Shown here: piece after piece, positions 53,742-64,000 of the stretch
How the letters are laid out: each line of letters starts with the position of its first letter
How positions within the stretch are numbered: the first letter of the stretch is position 1
Made by a program: the position numbers and the translations under genes
The notes under the pieces: generated by a model
Database searches by the model: none
What the model was told of the DNA's origin: nothing
What the model saw: the letters and a program-made list of their open reading frames with translations, nothing else
Assembly: GCF_000488275.1 (NCBI RefSeq)
Contig: NZ_KI530762.1
Span: forward strand, 639,536 to 703,535
Source: Acinetobacter brisouii CIP 110357
GTDB taxonomy: Bacteria; Pseudomonadota; Gammaproteobacteria; Pseudomonadales; Moraxellaceae
Length of the DNA: 64,000 nt
Direction of reading: 5' to 3'

Positions 53742-56573
53742 ATGGGTCCAAAAATGCAAGAAGTTGCTGACGCATTGCGTCTTGATACTGAACTTTCCGC
53801 TGATAGTGCAGCGTATATCGAAGAACTATACGAGCAGTACCTAACTTCTCCATCATCTGTCAGTGAAGACTGGCGTCAATATTTCGATAAATTCCCAAAA
53901 GGCGACCAACCACACGGAACTGTGCGTGAACAATTTTTATTACTTGGTCGTAATTCAAATCGCGTACAGTCTGTTGTGCAAAGTACCGTAAGCACTGAGC
54001 ATGAAAAGCGCCAAATTGGTGTTTTACAGCTTATTTCTGCTTATCGCAACCGCGGACACCAAAAAGCGAAGTTGGACCCTCTCGGTTTAGCAAAGCGTGA
54101 AGACGTTCCTGATTTAGAATTAAATGCACATGGGTTGACTAAATCTGATCTAGATACCGTATTTAACACCGGTAATCTTGCGATTGGTAAAGATGAAGCA
54201 ACTCTTGGTGAAATGGTTGAAACCATGCAGGCGATTTACTGCCAATCTATTGGTGCAGAATATATGCACATCGTAGATACAGTGGAAAAACGCTGGATTC
54301 AACAGCGCCTTGAAGGTGCGCGCGGTCAATTTAGCTTTACAGCTGAGCAAAAGAAACATTTCTTGGAGCGTTTGACTGCCGCTGAAGGTTTGGAAAAATA
54401 TCTCGGTAATAAATTTGTAGGTGCAAAACGCTTTGGTTTGGAAGGTGGCGAAACCTTCATTCCAATGGTCAATGAAATTATTCAACGTGCAGGTACAGTG
54501 GGCTGTAAGGAAGTGGTTATTGGTATGCCACACCGCGGTCGCTTGAACTTGCTTGTGAATATCATGGGTAAAAACCCTGCTGACCTATTTGGTGAGTTTG
54601 AAGGTAAAGCACTGAACAAGAAAGGCTCTGGTGACGTAAAATATCACCAAGGTTTCTCATCAAATGTGATGACACCAGGTGGCGAAGTTCACTTGGCATT
54701 GGCGTTTAACCCATCACACTTGGAAATTGTTGGGCCTGTAGTTGAAGGTTCTGTTCGTGCACGCCAAGTTCGTCGTAAAGACATTGGTGGTGACGATGTG
54801 TTACCTGTGATTGTTCACGGTGATGCTGCATTTGCAGGTCAGGGTGTGAACATGGAAACTTTCCAAATGTCACAAACTCGCGGTTATACCGTTGGTGGTA
54901 CTGTTCATATCGTTGTGAATAACCAAGTTGGTTTTACAACATCTGATCCGCGTGATGCACGTTCTACAGAATACTGTACCGATATCGCGAAAATGGTTCA
55001 GGCACCAATCTTCCATGTGAATGGTGATGATCCTGAAGCAGTTGTATTTATTGCTCAACTTGCACATGACTTCCGTCATACATTCCGCAAAGATGTTGTA
55101 ATTGACTTGTTCTGTTACCGTCGTCGTGGTCACAACGAAGCAGATGAGCCATCAGCAACTCAACCTGTGATGTATCAGGTGATTAACAAGAAAGCGACTA
55201 CACGTACGCTATATGCTGATCAGCTCGTACAACAAAAAATCTTGGATCGTGCTGAAGCAGACAAGATGGTTGAAGATTACCGCGCGGATTTGGAAGCGGG
55301 TAAACACGTTGCTAACGCATTGGTTCTTGAGCCAAATACAAAAATGTTTGTGGACTGGACACCTTACTTGGGTCATGACTACACAGACAACTGGGATACA
55401 TCATTTGATATCGAACGCTTAAAAGCGATTGGTACAAAAATGCGTCAGCTTCCAGAAGGCTTTGAAATGCAACGTCAAGTTTCAAAAGTCATTGACGAAC
55501 GCTTGAAAATGCAAACTGGTGAAGTGCCTTTAAACTGGGGTGCTGCTGAAACTTTAGCCTATGCAACTTTGCTAGATGAAGGTTATTTGGTGCGTATCAG
55601 TGGTGAAGATGTGGGTCGTGGTACATTCTCACACCGTCACGCTAAACTACATAACCAAAAAGATGGCTCAGTTTATATTCCACTTTGTAATGTCAAAGAA
55701 AACCAACCACGCTTTGCGCTTTGGGATTCATTGCTTTCTGAAGAAGCAGTTTTGGCATTTGAATACGGTTATGCAACGACATTGCCAAACAGTTTGATCG
55801 TTTGGGAAGCTCAGTTTGGTGACTTCGCGAACTGTGCGCAAGTTGTGATTGACCAGTTCATCGCATCTGGTGAAACCAAGTGGGAACGTGTTTGTGGTTT
55901 AACCATGTTGTTACCACACGGCTTTGAAGGTCAAGGTCCTGAGCATTCATCTGCACGTCTAGAGCGTTATTTGCAGCTTTGTGCAGAAGACAACATGCAA
56001 GTGATCACACCGACAACGCCTGCACAAATTTACCATGCATTGCGTCGTCAGGCTGTTCGTCCAATCCGTAAACCATTGATTGTGATGTCACCGAAGTCAT
56101 TGCTTCGTCATAAACTTGCAGTATCTAACCTAGATGAATTGGCAAATGGTCAATTCCAAACTGTGATTGATGAAGTTGATCAAATCAACAAAGCAGACGT
56201 AACTCGTATCGTATTCTGTGGCGGTAAAGTGTATTACGACTTGCTTGAAAAACGTCGTGAAGCTGCGCTAGGTAATGTTGCGATTGTTCGTGTTGAACAG
56301 TTGTATCCATACCCAGAACAACGTATTGCTGAAGTTCTGAATGCTTATCCAAACGCAACAGAAGTTGTTTGGTGTCAGGAAGAACCGAAGAATCAAGGTG
56401 CATGGCACTTTATTGCCCCATTCTTATACGAAACAGTATCAAATGTTGGCAAACAAGCACGCATTAGCTTCGCAGGTCGTGATGCTTCTGCAGCCCCAGC
56501 ATGTGGTTCACCATATTTACATGCAAAACAACAAGCTAAATTAATTCAAGACGCGCTTGCGATTGAAGCCTAA
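53742..56573 (+). CDS. sucA: 2-oxoglutarate dehydrogenase E1 component
   Basis: 943 residues, or 939 if translation begins at the second ATG (53754), which fits the family N-terminus MQEVADALRLDTELSADSAA equally well. The thiamine diphosphate part has GMPHRGRLNLLVNIMGK, HLALAFNPSHLEIVGPVVEG and the C-terminal transketolase-like GEDVGRGTFSHRHAKLHNQ. It decarboxylates 2-oxoglutarate and transfers the succinyl group to the lipoyl arm of SucB. First gene of sucAB-lpd, 20 bp before sucB. Confidence 0.95.
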   Translation: MGPKMQEVADALRLDTELSADSAAYIEELYEQYLTSPSSVSEDWRQYFDKFPKGDQPHGTVREQFLLLGRNSNRVQSVVQSTVSTEHEKRQIGVLQLISAYRNRGHQKAKLDPLGLAKREDVPDLELNAHGLTKSDLDTVFNTGNLAIGKDEATLGEMVETMQAIYCQSIGAEYMHIVDTVEKRWIQQRLEGARGQFSFTAEQKKHFLERLTAAEGLEKYLGNKFVGAKRFGLEGGETFIPMVNEIIQRAGTVGCKEVVIGMPHRGRLNLLVNIMGKNPADLFGEFEGKALNKKGSGDVKYHQGFSSNVMTPGGEVHLALAFNPSHLEIVGPVVEGSVRARQVRRKDIGGDDVLPVIVHGDAAFAGQGVNMETFQMSQTRGYTVGGTVHIVVNNQVGFTTSDPRDARSTEYCTDIAKMVQAPIFHVNGDDPEAVVFIAQLAHDFRHTFRKDVVIDLFCYRRRGHNEADEPSATQPVMYQVINKKATTRTLYADQLVQQKILDRAEADKMVEDYRADLEAGKHVANALVLEPNTKMFVDWTPYLGHDYTDNWDTSFDIERLKAIGTKMRQLPEGFEMQRQVSKVIDERLKMQTGEVPLNWGAAETLAYATLLDEGYLVRISGEDVGRGTFSHRHAKLHNQKDGSVYIPLCNVKENQPRFALWDSLLSEEAVLAFEYGYATTLPNSLIVWEAQFGDFANCAQVVIDQFIASGETKWERVCGLTMLLPHGFEGQGPEHSSARLERYLQLCAEDNMQVITPTTPAQIYHALRRQAVRPIRKPLIVMSPKSLLRHKLAVSNLDELANGQFQTVIDEVDQINKADVTRIVFCGGKVYYDLLEKRREAALGNVAIVRVEQLYPYPEQRIAEVLNAYPNATEVVWCQEEPKNQGAWHFIAPFLYETVSNVGKQARISFAGRDASAAPACGSPYLHAKQQAKLIQDALAIEA

Positions 56574-56593
56574 TCATCAGGAGAGACTAAAGA

Positions 56594-59288
<2,695 letters not shown>

Positions 59289-59314
59289 TTAGATGAATTA
59301 AATAATCTAATTAG

Positions 59315-59346
59315 AAAATGGCGGTTAATATAACCGCCATTTTTTA
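59315..59346 (+). terminator. Terminator after lpd
   Basis: AATGGCGGTTA / TAACCGCCATT stem with T-run; separates lpd from sucCD. Confidence 0.88.
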
Positions 59347-59581
59347 TTTTAAGACACTGAAATATATAAACTTAATATAATAAAAATCACCTATTATTTA
59401 TCAATAAAATACCTAAACTTTAGAATATTTTTGAAAATGATGCTTAATTTGTAGTAAAAAGTTGAGTTCCCTGAAAATTTCCACTACAACTAGAATTAGA
59501 CTTCAGCATGATGCTGTCGTAGCTCGCTTATCGAGATGTATTTTAAAAAAAGTGCATGCAATAAATATAAAAGGTACACAA

Positions 59582-60760
59582 ATGAATTTACATGAATACC
59601 AAGCCAAGGCGTTACTTAAGAAATATGGTTTACCTGTTCAAGAAGGTATCTTGGCAACATCTCCCGATGAAGCGGTTGCAGCCTATAAAAAACTGGCTGG
59701 AAAATTTGCAGTAATTAAAGCACAAGTACATGCAGGTGGGCGTGGTAAAGCAGGCGGTGTAAAAGTTGTTAAATCTAAAGATGAAGCTGCTGAATATGCA
59801 GGGCAAATTTTAGGTACACGTTTAGTCACTTACCAAACTGATGCTTTAGGTCAGCCTGTCAATAGTGTACTGGTTTGTGAAGATGTTTATCCTGTAGAGC
59901 GTGAATTGTATTTGGGTGCGGTTGTTGACCGCTCATCGCGTCGCGTAACGTTTATGGCATCGATTGAAGGCGGTGTTGAAATTGAGAAAGTGGCTGAAGA
60001 AACACCTGAAAAGATCATCAAAATCAGTATTGACCCTTTAGTGGGTTTATTGCCATTTCAAGCACGTCAGGTCGGCTATGCATTACAGTTGAAAGATGAG
60101 CAGATTGATAGTTTCACTAAACTGATGCAAGGCGCGTATCGCGCATTTATTGAAAATGATTTTGCATTGTTTGAAATCAACCCGTTATCTATACGTGAGA
60201 ATGGGGAGATTTTATGTGTCGATGCCAAAATTGGCATTGATTCTAATGCTTTATATCGAATCCCTGAGGTTGCGGCACTACGTGATAAAACTCAGGAAAA
60301 TGAGCGTGAACTCAAAGCTTCTGAGCATGATCTGAACTATGTGGCCCTTGAGGGTAATATTGGATGCATGGTCAATGGCGCAGGGCTAGCGATGGCAACC
60401 ATGGATATTATTCAGCTTTATGGTGGCAAGCCTGCCAACTTCCTAGATGTTGGTGGTGGTGCAACCAAAGAACGTGTGATTGAAGCATTTAAAATTATTT
60501 TGGCAGATCATTCTGTTGAAGCTGTATTAATTAATATTTTTGGTGGGATTGTACGTTGTGACATGATTGCTGAAGCGATTATTGCGGCAGTTCAAGAAGT
60601 AAATGTCAGTATTCCAGTGGTGGTTCGCCTAGAAGGCAACAATGCTGAGCTTGGTGCAAAAATTCTGGATGAATCAGGGCTAACCCTCATTTCAGCCAAT
60701 GGTTTAGCTGATGCAGCACAGAAAGTGGTTGCAACATTACAACAAGATCAGAATCACTAA
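59582..60760 (+). CDS. sucC: Succinyl-CoA synthetase beta subunit
   Basis: 392 residues from the ATG at 59582 (AAGG upstream), giving the standard N-terminus [20 protein letters not shown]. The ATP-grasp domain includes [16 protein letters not shown] and [20 protein letters not shown]; the C-terminal domain has [19 protein letters not shown] and [17 protein letters not shown]. With SucD it makes succinate, CoA and ATP or GTP. It starts about 290 bp after lpd beyond a terminator, so it has its own promoter. The longer in-frame extension upstream is not supported. Confidence 0.95.
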   Translation: MNLHEYQAKALLKKYGLPVQEGILATSPDEAVAAYKKLAGKFAVIKAQVHAGGRGKAGGVKVVKSKDEAAEYAGQILGTRLVTYQTDALGQPVNSVLVCEDVYPVERELYLGAVVDRSSRRVTFMASIEGGVEIEKVAEETPEKIIKISIDPLVGLLPFQARQVGYALQLKDEQIDSFTKLMQGAYRAFIENDFALFEINPLSIRENGEILCVDAKIGIDSNALYRIPEVAALRDKTQENERELKASEHDLNYVALEGNIGCMVNGAGLAMATMDIIQLYGGKPANFLDVGGGATKERVIEAFKIILADHSVEAVLINIFGGIVRCDMIAEAIIAAVQEVNVSIPVVVRLEGNNAELGAKILDESGLTLISANGLADAAQKVVATLQQDQNH

Positions 60761-60772
60761 AGGAATATTGCT

Positions 60773-61663
60773 ATGAGCGTGTTAATTAATAAAAATACAA
60801 AGGTTTTGGTTCAAGGCTTTACAGGTAAAAATGGGACATTTCACTCCGTACAGGCATTAAATTACGGGACAAAAGTTGTGGGTGGAGTAACGCCAGGCAA
60901 AGGTGGTCAGACGCATCTTGATTTACCTGTATTTAATACCATGCAAGACGCAATGCGCGAAACACAGGCAGATGCTTCAGTGATTTATGTACCTGCACCT
61001 TATGTGCTGGACTCAGTTGTCGAAGCAATTGATGCTGGCGTCGGTTTGATTGTTGTTATTACGGAAGGTGTACCAACGCTGGATATGTTGAAAGCCAAAC
61101 GTTATTTGGAAACTTGTGGACAAAATACGCGCCTGATTGGCCCAAACTGCCCGGGTATTATTACACCTGAACAATGTAAAATTGGCATTATGCCAGGGCA
61201 TATTCATCGGGCAGGACGTATTGGAATTATTTCCCGTTCAGGAACTTTGACGTATGAAGCTGTATCGCAAACCACTAAACTTGGTTTAGGCCAGTCAACC
61301 TGTATCGGGATTGGGGGAGATCCAATTCCTGGTATGAATCAGATTGACGCTTTAAAATTGTTTCAAGATGACCCAGATACCGATGCGATCATTATGATTG
61401 GGGAAATTGGTGGGACTGCTGAAGAAGAAGCAGCGGAGTATATTCAATCTAATGTGACTAAACCTGTAGTTGGGTATATTGCAGGGGTTACTGCGCCAAA
61501 AGGTAAACGCATGGGTCATGCAGGCGCGATTATTTCTGGCGGGAAAGGTACAGCCGAAGAGAAATTCATGGCATTTGAAAAAGCTGGAATCGCCTATACC
61601 CGTAGTCCTGCAGAAATTGGCACAACCATGCTCGAAGTTTTAAAAGATCAAAAACTGATTTAA
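60773..61663 (+). CDS. sucD: Succinyl-CoA synthetase alpha subunit
   Basis: 296 residues. The CoA-binding Rossmann domain begins [20 protein letters not shown], followed by [20 protein letters not shown]; the phosphohistidine is in [20 protein letters not shown], and [20 protein letters not shown] is intact. 12 bp separate it from sucC, so the subunits are made together. A stem-loop with a T-run follows. Confidence 0.96.
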   Translation: MSVLINKNTKVLVQGFTGKNGTFHSVQALNYGTKVVGGVTPGKGGQTHLDLPVFNTMQDAMRETQADASVIYVPAPYVLDSVVEAIDAGVGLIVVITEGVPTLDMLKAKRYLETCGQNTRLIGPNCPGIITPEQCKIGIMPGHIHRAGRIGIISRSGTLTYEAVSQTTKLGLGQSTCIGIGGDPIPGMNQIDALKLFQDDPDTDAIIMIGEIGGTAEEEAAEYIQSNVTKPVVGYIAGVTAPKGKRMGHAGAIISGGKGTAEEKFMAFEKAGIAYTRSPAEIGTTMLEVLKDQKLI

Positions 61664-61686
61664 ATCAAAATTCTAGACTAATTTTA

Positions 61687-61725
61687 AAATTCAAGTTTTT
61701 ACTGGCTAGAAACTTGAATTTTTTT
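61687..61725 (+). terminator. Terminator after sucD
   Basis: AAATTCAAGTTT / AAACTTGAATTT (12 bp) with an 11-nt loop and T-run. Confidence 0.85.
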
Positions 61726-61740
61726 ATGCAAAATTTAGAT

Positions 61741-61925
61741 AAAAAAATACGCAATGGTTGGGGTGACCACTGCGTAGAACAACGAAAAACTGAAAACAGT
61801 TCCGTAAAATGGAGAAATGTCATTTAGCTGTAACAACTAAACGCTATAGGAGCAGTATATAAAAAAGCTGACTAAAATAATAGGCTTTTACGCAATTTAA
61901 CTGTTAAATAACGTAAAAAAATGAC
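61741..61925 (-). ncRNA. aar: Candidate small RNA between trpS and sucD (Aar-like)
   Basis: Read on the minus strand, the spacer ends in an intrinsic terminator: TACGCAGTGGT / ACCATTGCGTA (11 bp with one G-U), then T7 (61741-61776). A second stem TTTAGTTG-TTA-CAGCTAAA (about 61823-61841) also pairs fully only on the minus strand thanks to a G-U. From memory, the Acinetobacter baylyi sRNA Aar, about 180 nt and connected with amino acid metabolism, is encoded in the trpS-sucD spacer. The 5' end here is estimated, not seen; the RNA could instead be just the trpS 3' untranslated region. Confidence 0.5.
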
Positions 61926-61997
61926 GCTTTTTGTTGCATGTTTTGCACATAATTAACAAAAATGGTCACTTTTGGTCATACTTTTCTGTGGTAATGC

Positions 61998-63011
61998 TCA
62001 GAAACGGAACATTCCAAGCCCATCTTTTACTTCATCTAGTGTCGTTTGAGTAATGACCTGACACTTTTGTGTACCTGCTTTCAAAACATCCATAATATAG
62101 TCAGGGTCTTTAGAAAGTTCATTGCGACGTTCACGAATTGGTGCAATCAGGTCTTTTAAAATACCTTCAAGGCGTTTTTTCACCGTGCCATCGCCTAAAC
62201 CACCACGGCGGTAGTGAGCTTTCAATTCTTCAAGTTCTTCTTTATTTGGATCGAAGGCATCTAAATAAGTAAACACCACATTGCCTTCAACTTGACCCGG
62301 ATCTTCAATGCGCAAGTGATTTGGGTCGGTATACATGGCATTCACTGCTTTTTTGATGTCTTTGTCTGTGGCATTTAACACAATTGTGTTGCCCAAAGAC
62401 TTGGACATTTTGGCTTTGCCATCGAAGCCAGGCAAGCGTCCTACATTTGATAACAATGCTTTACACTCTGGTAGTAAATCACGTCCGATCTGACGGTTAA
62501 CACGACGTACAATTTCGTTGGTTTGTTCGATCATTGGAATCTGATCTTCACCAACAGGTACAACAGTTGCTTTAAATGCAGTAATATCAGCAGCTTGAGC
62601 AACTGGATAGCATAAGAAACCTGCTGGAATATCGCGCTCGAAACCACGCATTTGAATTTCTGACTTAATGGTTGGGTTACGCTCTAAACGTGCCACAGTC
62701 ACAAAGTTCAAATACAGCATGGTGAGTTCATTTAATGCGGGCAGATGTGACTGAACGCAAATCGTGGTTTTACTTGGGTCAATACCAACAGCCAAGTAAT
62801 CTGTAGCAACTTCGATGACATTGCGACGGACTTTTTCAAAGTTATCGGCATTGTCAGTTAAGGCTTGCGCATCGGCAAGTAAAATGTGTTGATGATGCGT
62901 GTCTTGTAAGCCTACACGTGAACGTAGTGAGCCAACAAAGTGACCTAAATGCAGTTGTCCAGTTGGTCGGTCACCTGTCAAAATAATTGGGCGTTGATCT
63001 GCTGTTGTCAT
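61998..63011 (-). CDS. trpS: Tryptophanyl-tRNA synthetase
   Basis: A 337-residue class Ic synthetase. The HIGH-type motif is TGDRPTGQLHLGHFVGSLRS (residues 12-31) and the KMSKS loop is in FDGKAKMSKSLGN. The tryptophan-binding region includes VGEDQIPMIEQTNEIVRRVN. It charges tRNA-Trp. The minus-strand transcript has no terminator directly after the stop; the first is about 220 nt downstream in the candidate sRNA. Confidence 0.95.
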   Translation of the reverse strand: MTTADQRPIILTGDRPTGQLHLGHFVGSLRSRVGLQDTHHQHILLADAQALTDNADNFEKVRRNVIEVATDYLAVGIDPSKTTICVQSHLPALNELTMLYLNFVTVARLERNPTIKSEIQMRGFERDIPAGFLCYPVAQAADITAFKATVVPVGEDQIPMIEQTNEIVRRVNRQIGRDLLPECKALLSNVGRLPGFDGKAKMSKSLGNTIVLNATDKDIKKAVNAMYTDPNHLRIEDPGQVEGNVVFTYLDAFDPNKEELEELKAHYRRGGLGDGTVKKRLEGILKDLIAPIRERRNELSKDPDYIMDVLKAGTQKCQVITQTTLDEVKDGLGMFRF

Positions 63012-63198
63012 GAGATATCCTAAACGCTGTGCTTTGATCGTTTTTTAAAAATGCATTTATTGTAAGGCATAAGCGGAACGATGTCTTATGACAAAACTAA
63101 GCAATTGCTTAAGATTGTTGGTTTTCATGCATCAACATGCTGAAAAATACAAAAACACTTTACAATATTGAAAAACCTTCATACTGGATAATAAATAT

Positions 63199-64000
63199 AT
63201 GGCAAGTAGCCTACTGCTGTTATTAGATGATATTGCAACGTTACTAGATGATGTTGCCTTAATGAGTAAAACTGCAGCACAAAAAACCGCAGGTGTTTTA
63301 GGTGATGATCTTGCGCTGAATGCTCAACAGGTCACAGGTGTGAAAGCCGAGCGTGAATTACCTGTGGTTTGGGCTGTAGCGAAAGGCTCATTATTAAATA
63401 AATGTATTTTGGTGCCCGTGGCACTGATTGTCAGTATTTTTGCTGCTTGGTTAATTAATCCTTTATTGGTGATAGGTGGATTGTTTTTGTGTTATGAAGG
63501 CGTAGAGAAAGTTCTACATAGCTTGCATACCAAGAAACATACCGACGTCAGTGAAATTCCCGAAATGCCAGATGATCTGGTGGCTTATGAGAAAGATAAA
63601 ATCAAGGGTGCAATTCGTACTGATTTTATTTTATCGGCTGAGATAGTGGTGATTACTTTAGGTACAGTGGCCACAGCAACCCTGATGAATAAAGTCATTG
63701 TCATGAGTCTGATCGCGGTGGTGATGACATTGGGTGTGTATGGGCTGGTTGGTCTGATTGTCAAAATTGATGATATGGGGTTGTATCTGACTCAGCAAGA
63801 CAAGGCATGGAAAACCCGTGTGGGTAATTTACTGTTGGTATTTGCGCCTAAACTGATGAAAACTTTGTCTGTTGTAGGAACAATAGCAATGTTTTTGGTG
63901 GGTGGTGGCATTATTAATCATGCGGTTCCATTTGCACATCATTGGACTGAGCGTGCGATCGATCAGGCAGAAGTGATTCCAACCGTTGGGCAGATTATGG
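63199..64000 (+). CDS. DUF808 (YedI-like) membrane protein, cut by window end
   Basis: An open reading frame from the ATG at 63199 to the window edge, at least 267 residues, without its 3' end. It begins [20 protein letters not shown] and [20 protein letters not shown], the hallmark of DUF808, then several membrane segments ([40 protein letters not shown]) and the conserved [12 protein letters not shown] stretch. The protein is an inner-membrane protein of unknown role related to E. coli YedI. Confidence 0.88.
   Translation, partial: MASSLLLLLDDIATLLDDVALMSKTAAQKTAGVLGDDLALNAQQVTGVKAERELPVVWAVAKGSLLNKCILVPVALIVSIFAAWLINPLLVIGGLFLCYEGVEKVLHSLHTKKHTDVSEIPEMPDDLVAYEKDKIKGAIRTDFILSAEIVVITLGTVATATLMNKVIVMSLIAVVMTLGVYGLVGLIVKIDDMGLYLTQQDKAWKTRVGNLLLVFAPKLMKTLSVVGTIAMFLVGGGIINHAVPFAHHWTERAIDQAEVIPTVGQIM

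Overview
The window is a chromosomal segment of a gamma-proteobacterium, almost certainly Acinetobacter. The base composition is AT-rich. The landmarks fit that genus: OmpA with a C-terminal peptidoglycan-binding domain, OprB next to membrane PQQ glucose dehydrogenase (gcd), divergent pobR/pobA, a citrate synthase gene facing away from sdhCDAB-sucAB-lpd-sucCD, and a trpS-sucD spacer that appears to hold a small RNA. The species cannot be fixed from the sequence alone. I see no insertion sequences, prophage genes, integrases or CRISPR arrays; this is mostly core genome.

Layout. 1-6.1 kb: YggT membrane protein, an MFS transporter, a hemolysin-III-type protein, a methyltransferase, a patatin-like hydrolase and an AraC-type regulator. 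6.5-14.4 kb: OprB porin and Gcd (periplasmic glucose oxidation), an aldehyde dehydrogenase, and sulfite reductase CysI with its DUF934 partner. 14.4-18.1 kb: an orphan pseudopilin and two identical ompA genes. 18.0-19.7 kb: the RNA ligase gene rtcB, followed by a 53-residue basic protein gene and preceded by a strongly structured leader with its own promoter, a 10-codon ORF and an intrinsic terminator. 19.6-27.9 kb: lysine permease, rsmC, a nucleobase permease, typA/bipA, mscL, a GGCT-like protein, ppiC and mutM. 28-41.5 kb: a TonB receptor, an Old Yellow Enzyme, AEC and BASS-type transporters, dsbC, ygfZ, a DUF2939 protein, a NUDIX hydrolase, a nitroreductase, an alanine/glycine symporter, and the pobR/pobA pair for 4-hydroxybenzoate. 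41.8-47.5 kb: tRNA-Met(CAT), nadE, a three-gene Met/His-rich copper cassette and an orphan XRE-type regulator. 47.5-61.7 kb: TCA cycle genes gltA, sdhCDAB, sucAB, lpd and sucCD. 61.7-64 kb: a candidate sRNA, trpS, and a DUF808 membrane protein cut by the window edge.

The most promising undescribed element is the rtcB leader (about 19426-19644, minus strand). A consensus-like sigma70 promoter starts an RNA with two hairpins at its 5' end, an AGGAGG site and a 10-codon ORF whose start lies inside a 12-nt stem. After that come three segments that can pair 1:2 or 2:3 around an intrinsic terminator just before rtcB. This looks like transcription attenuation of an RNA-repair gene. Other points worth checking are the perfect 1,159-bp ompA duplication with diverged promoters, the copper cassette, a Fur-like site before gcd, and the trpS-sucD RNA.
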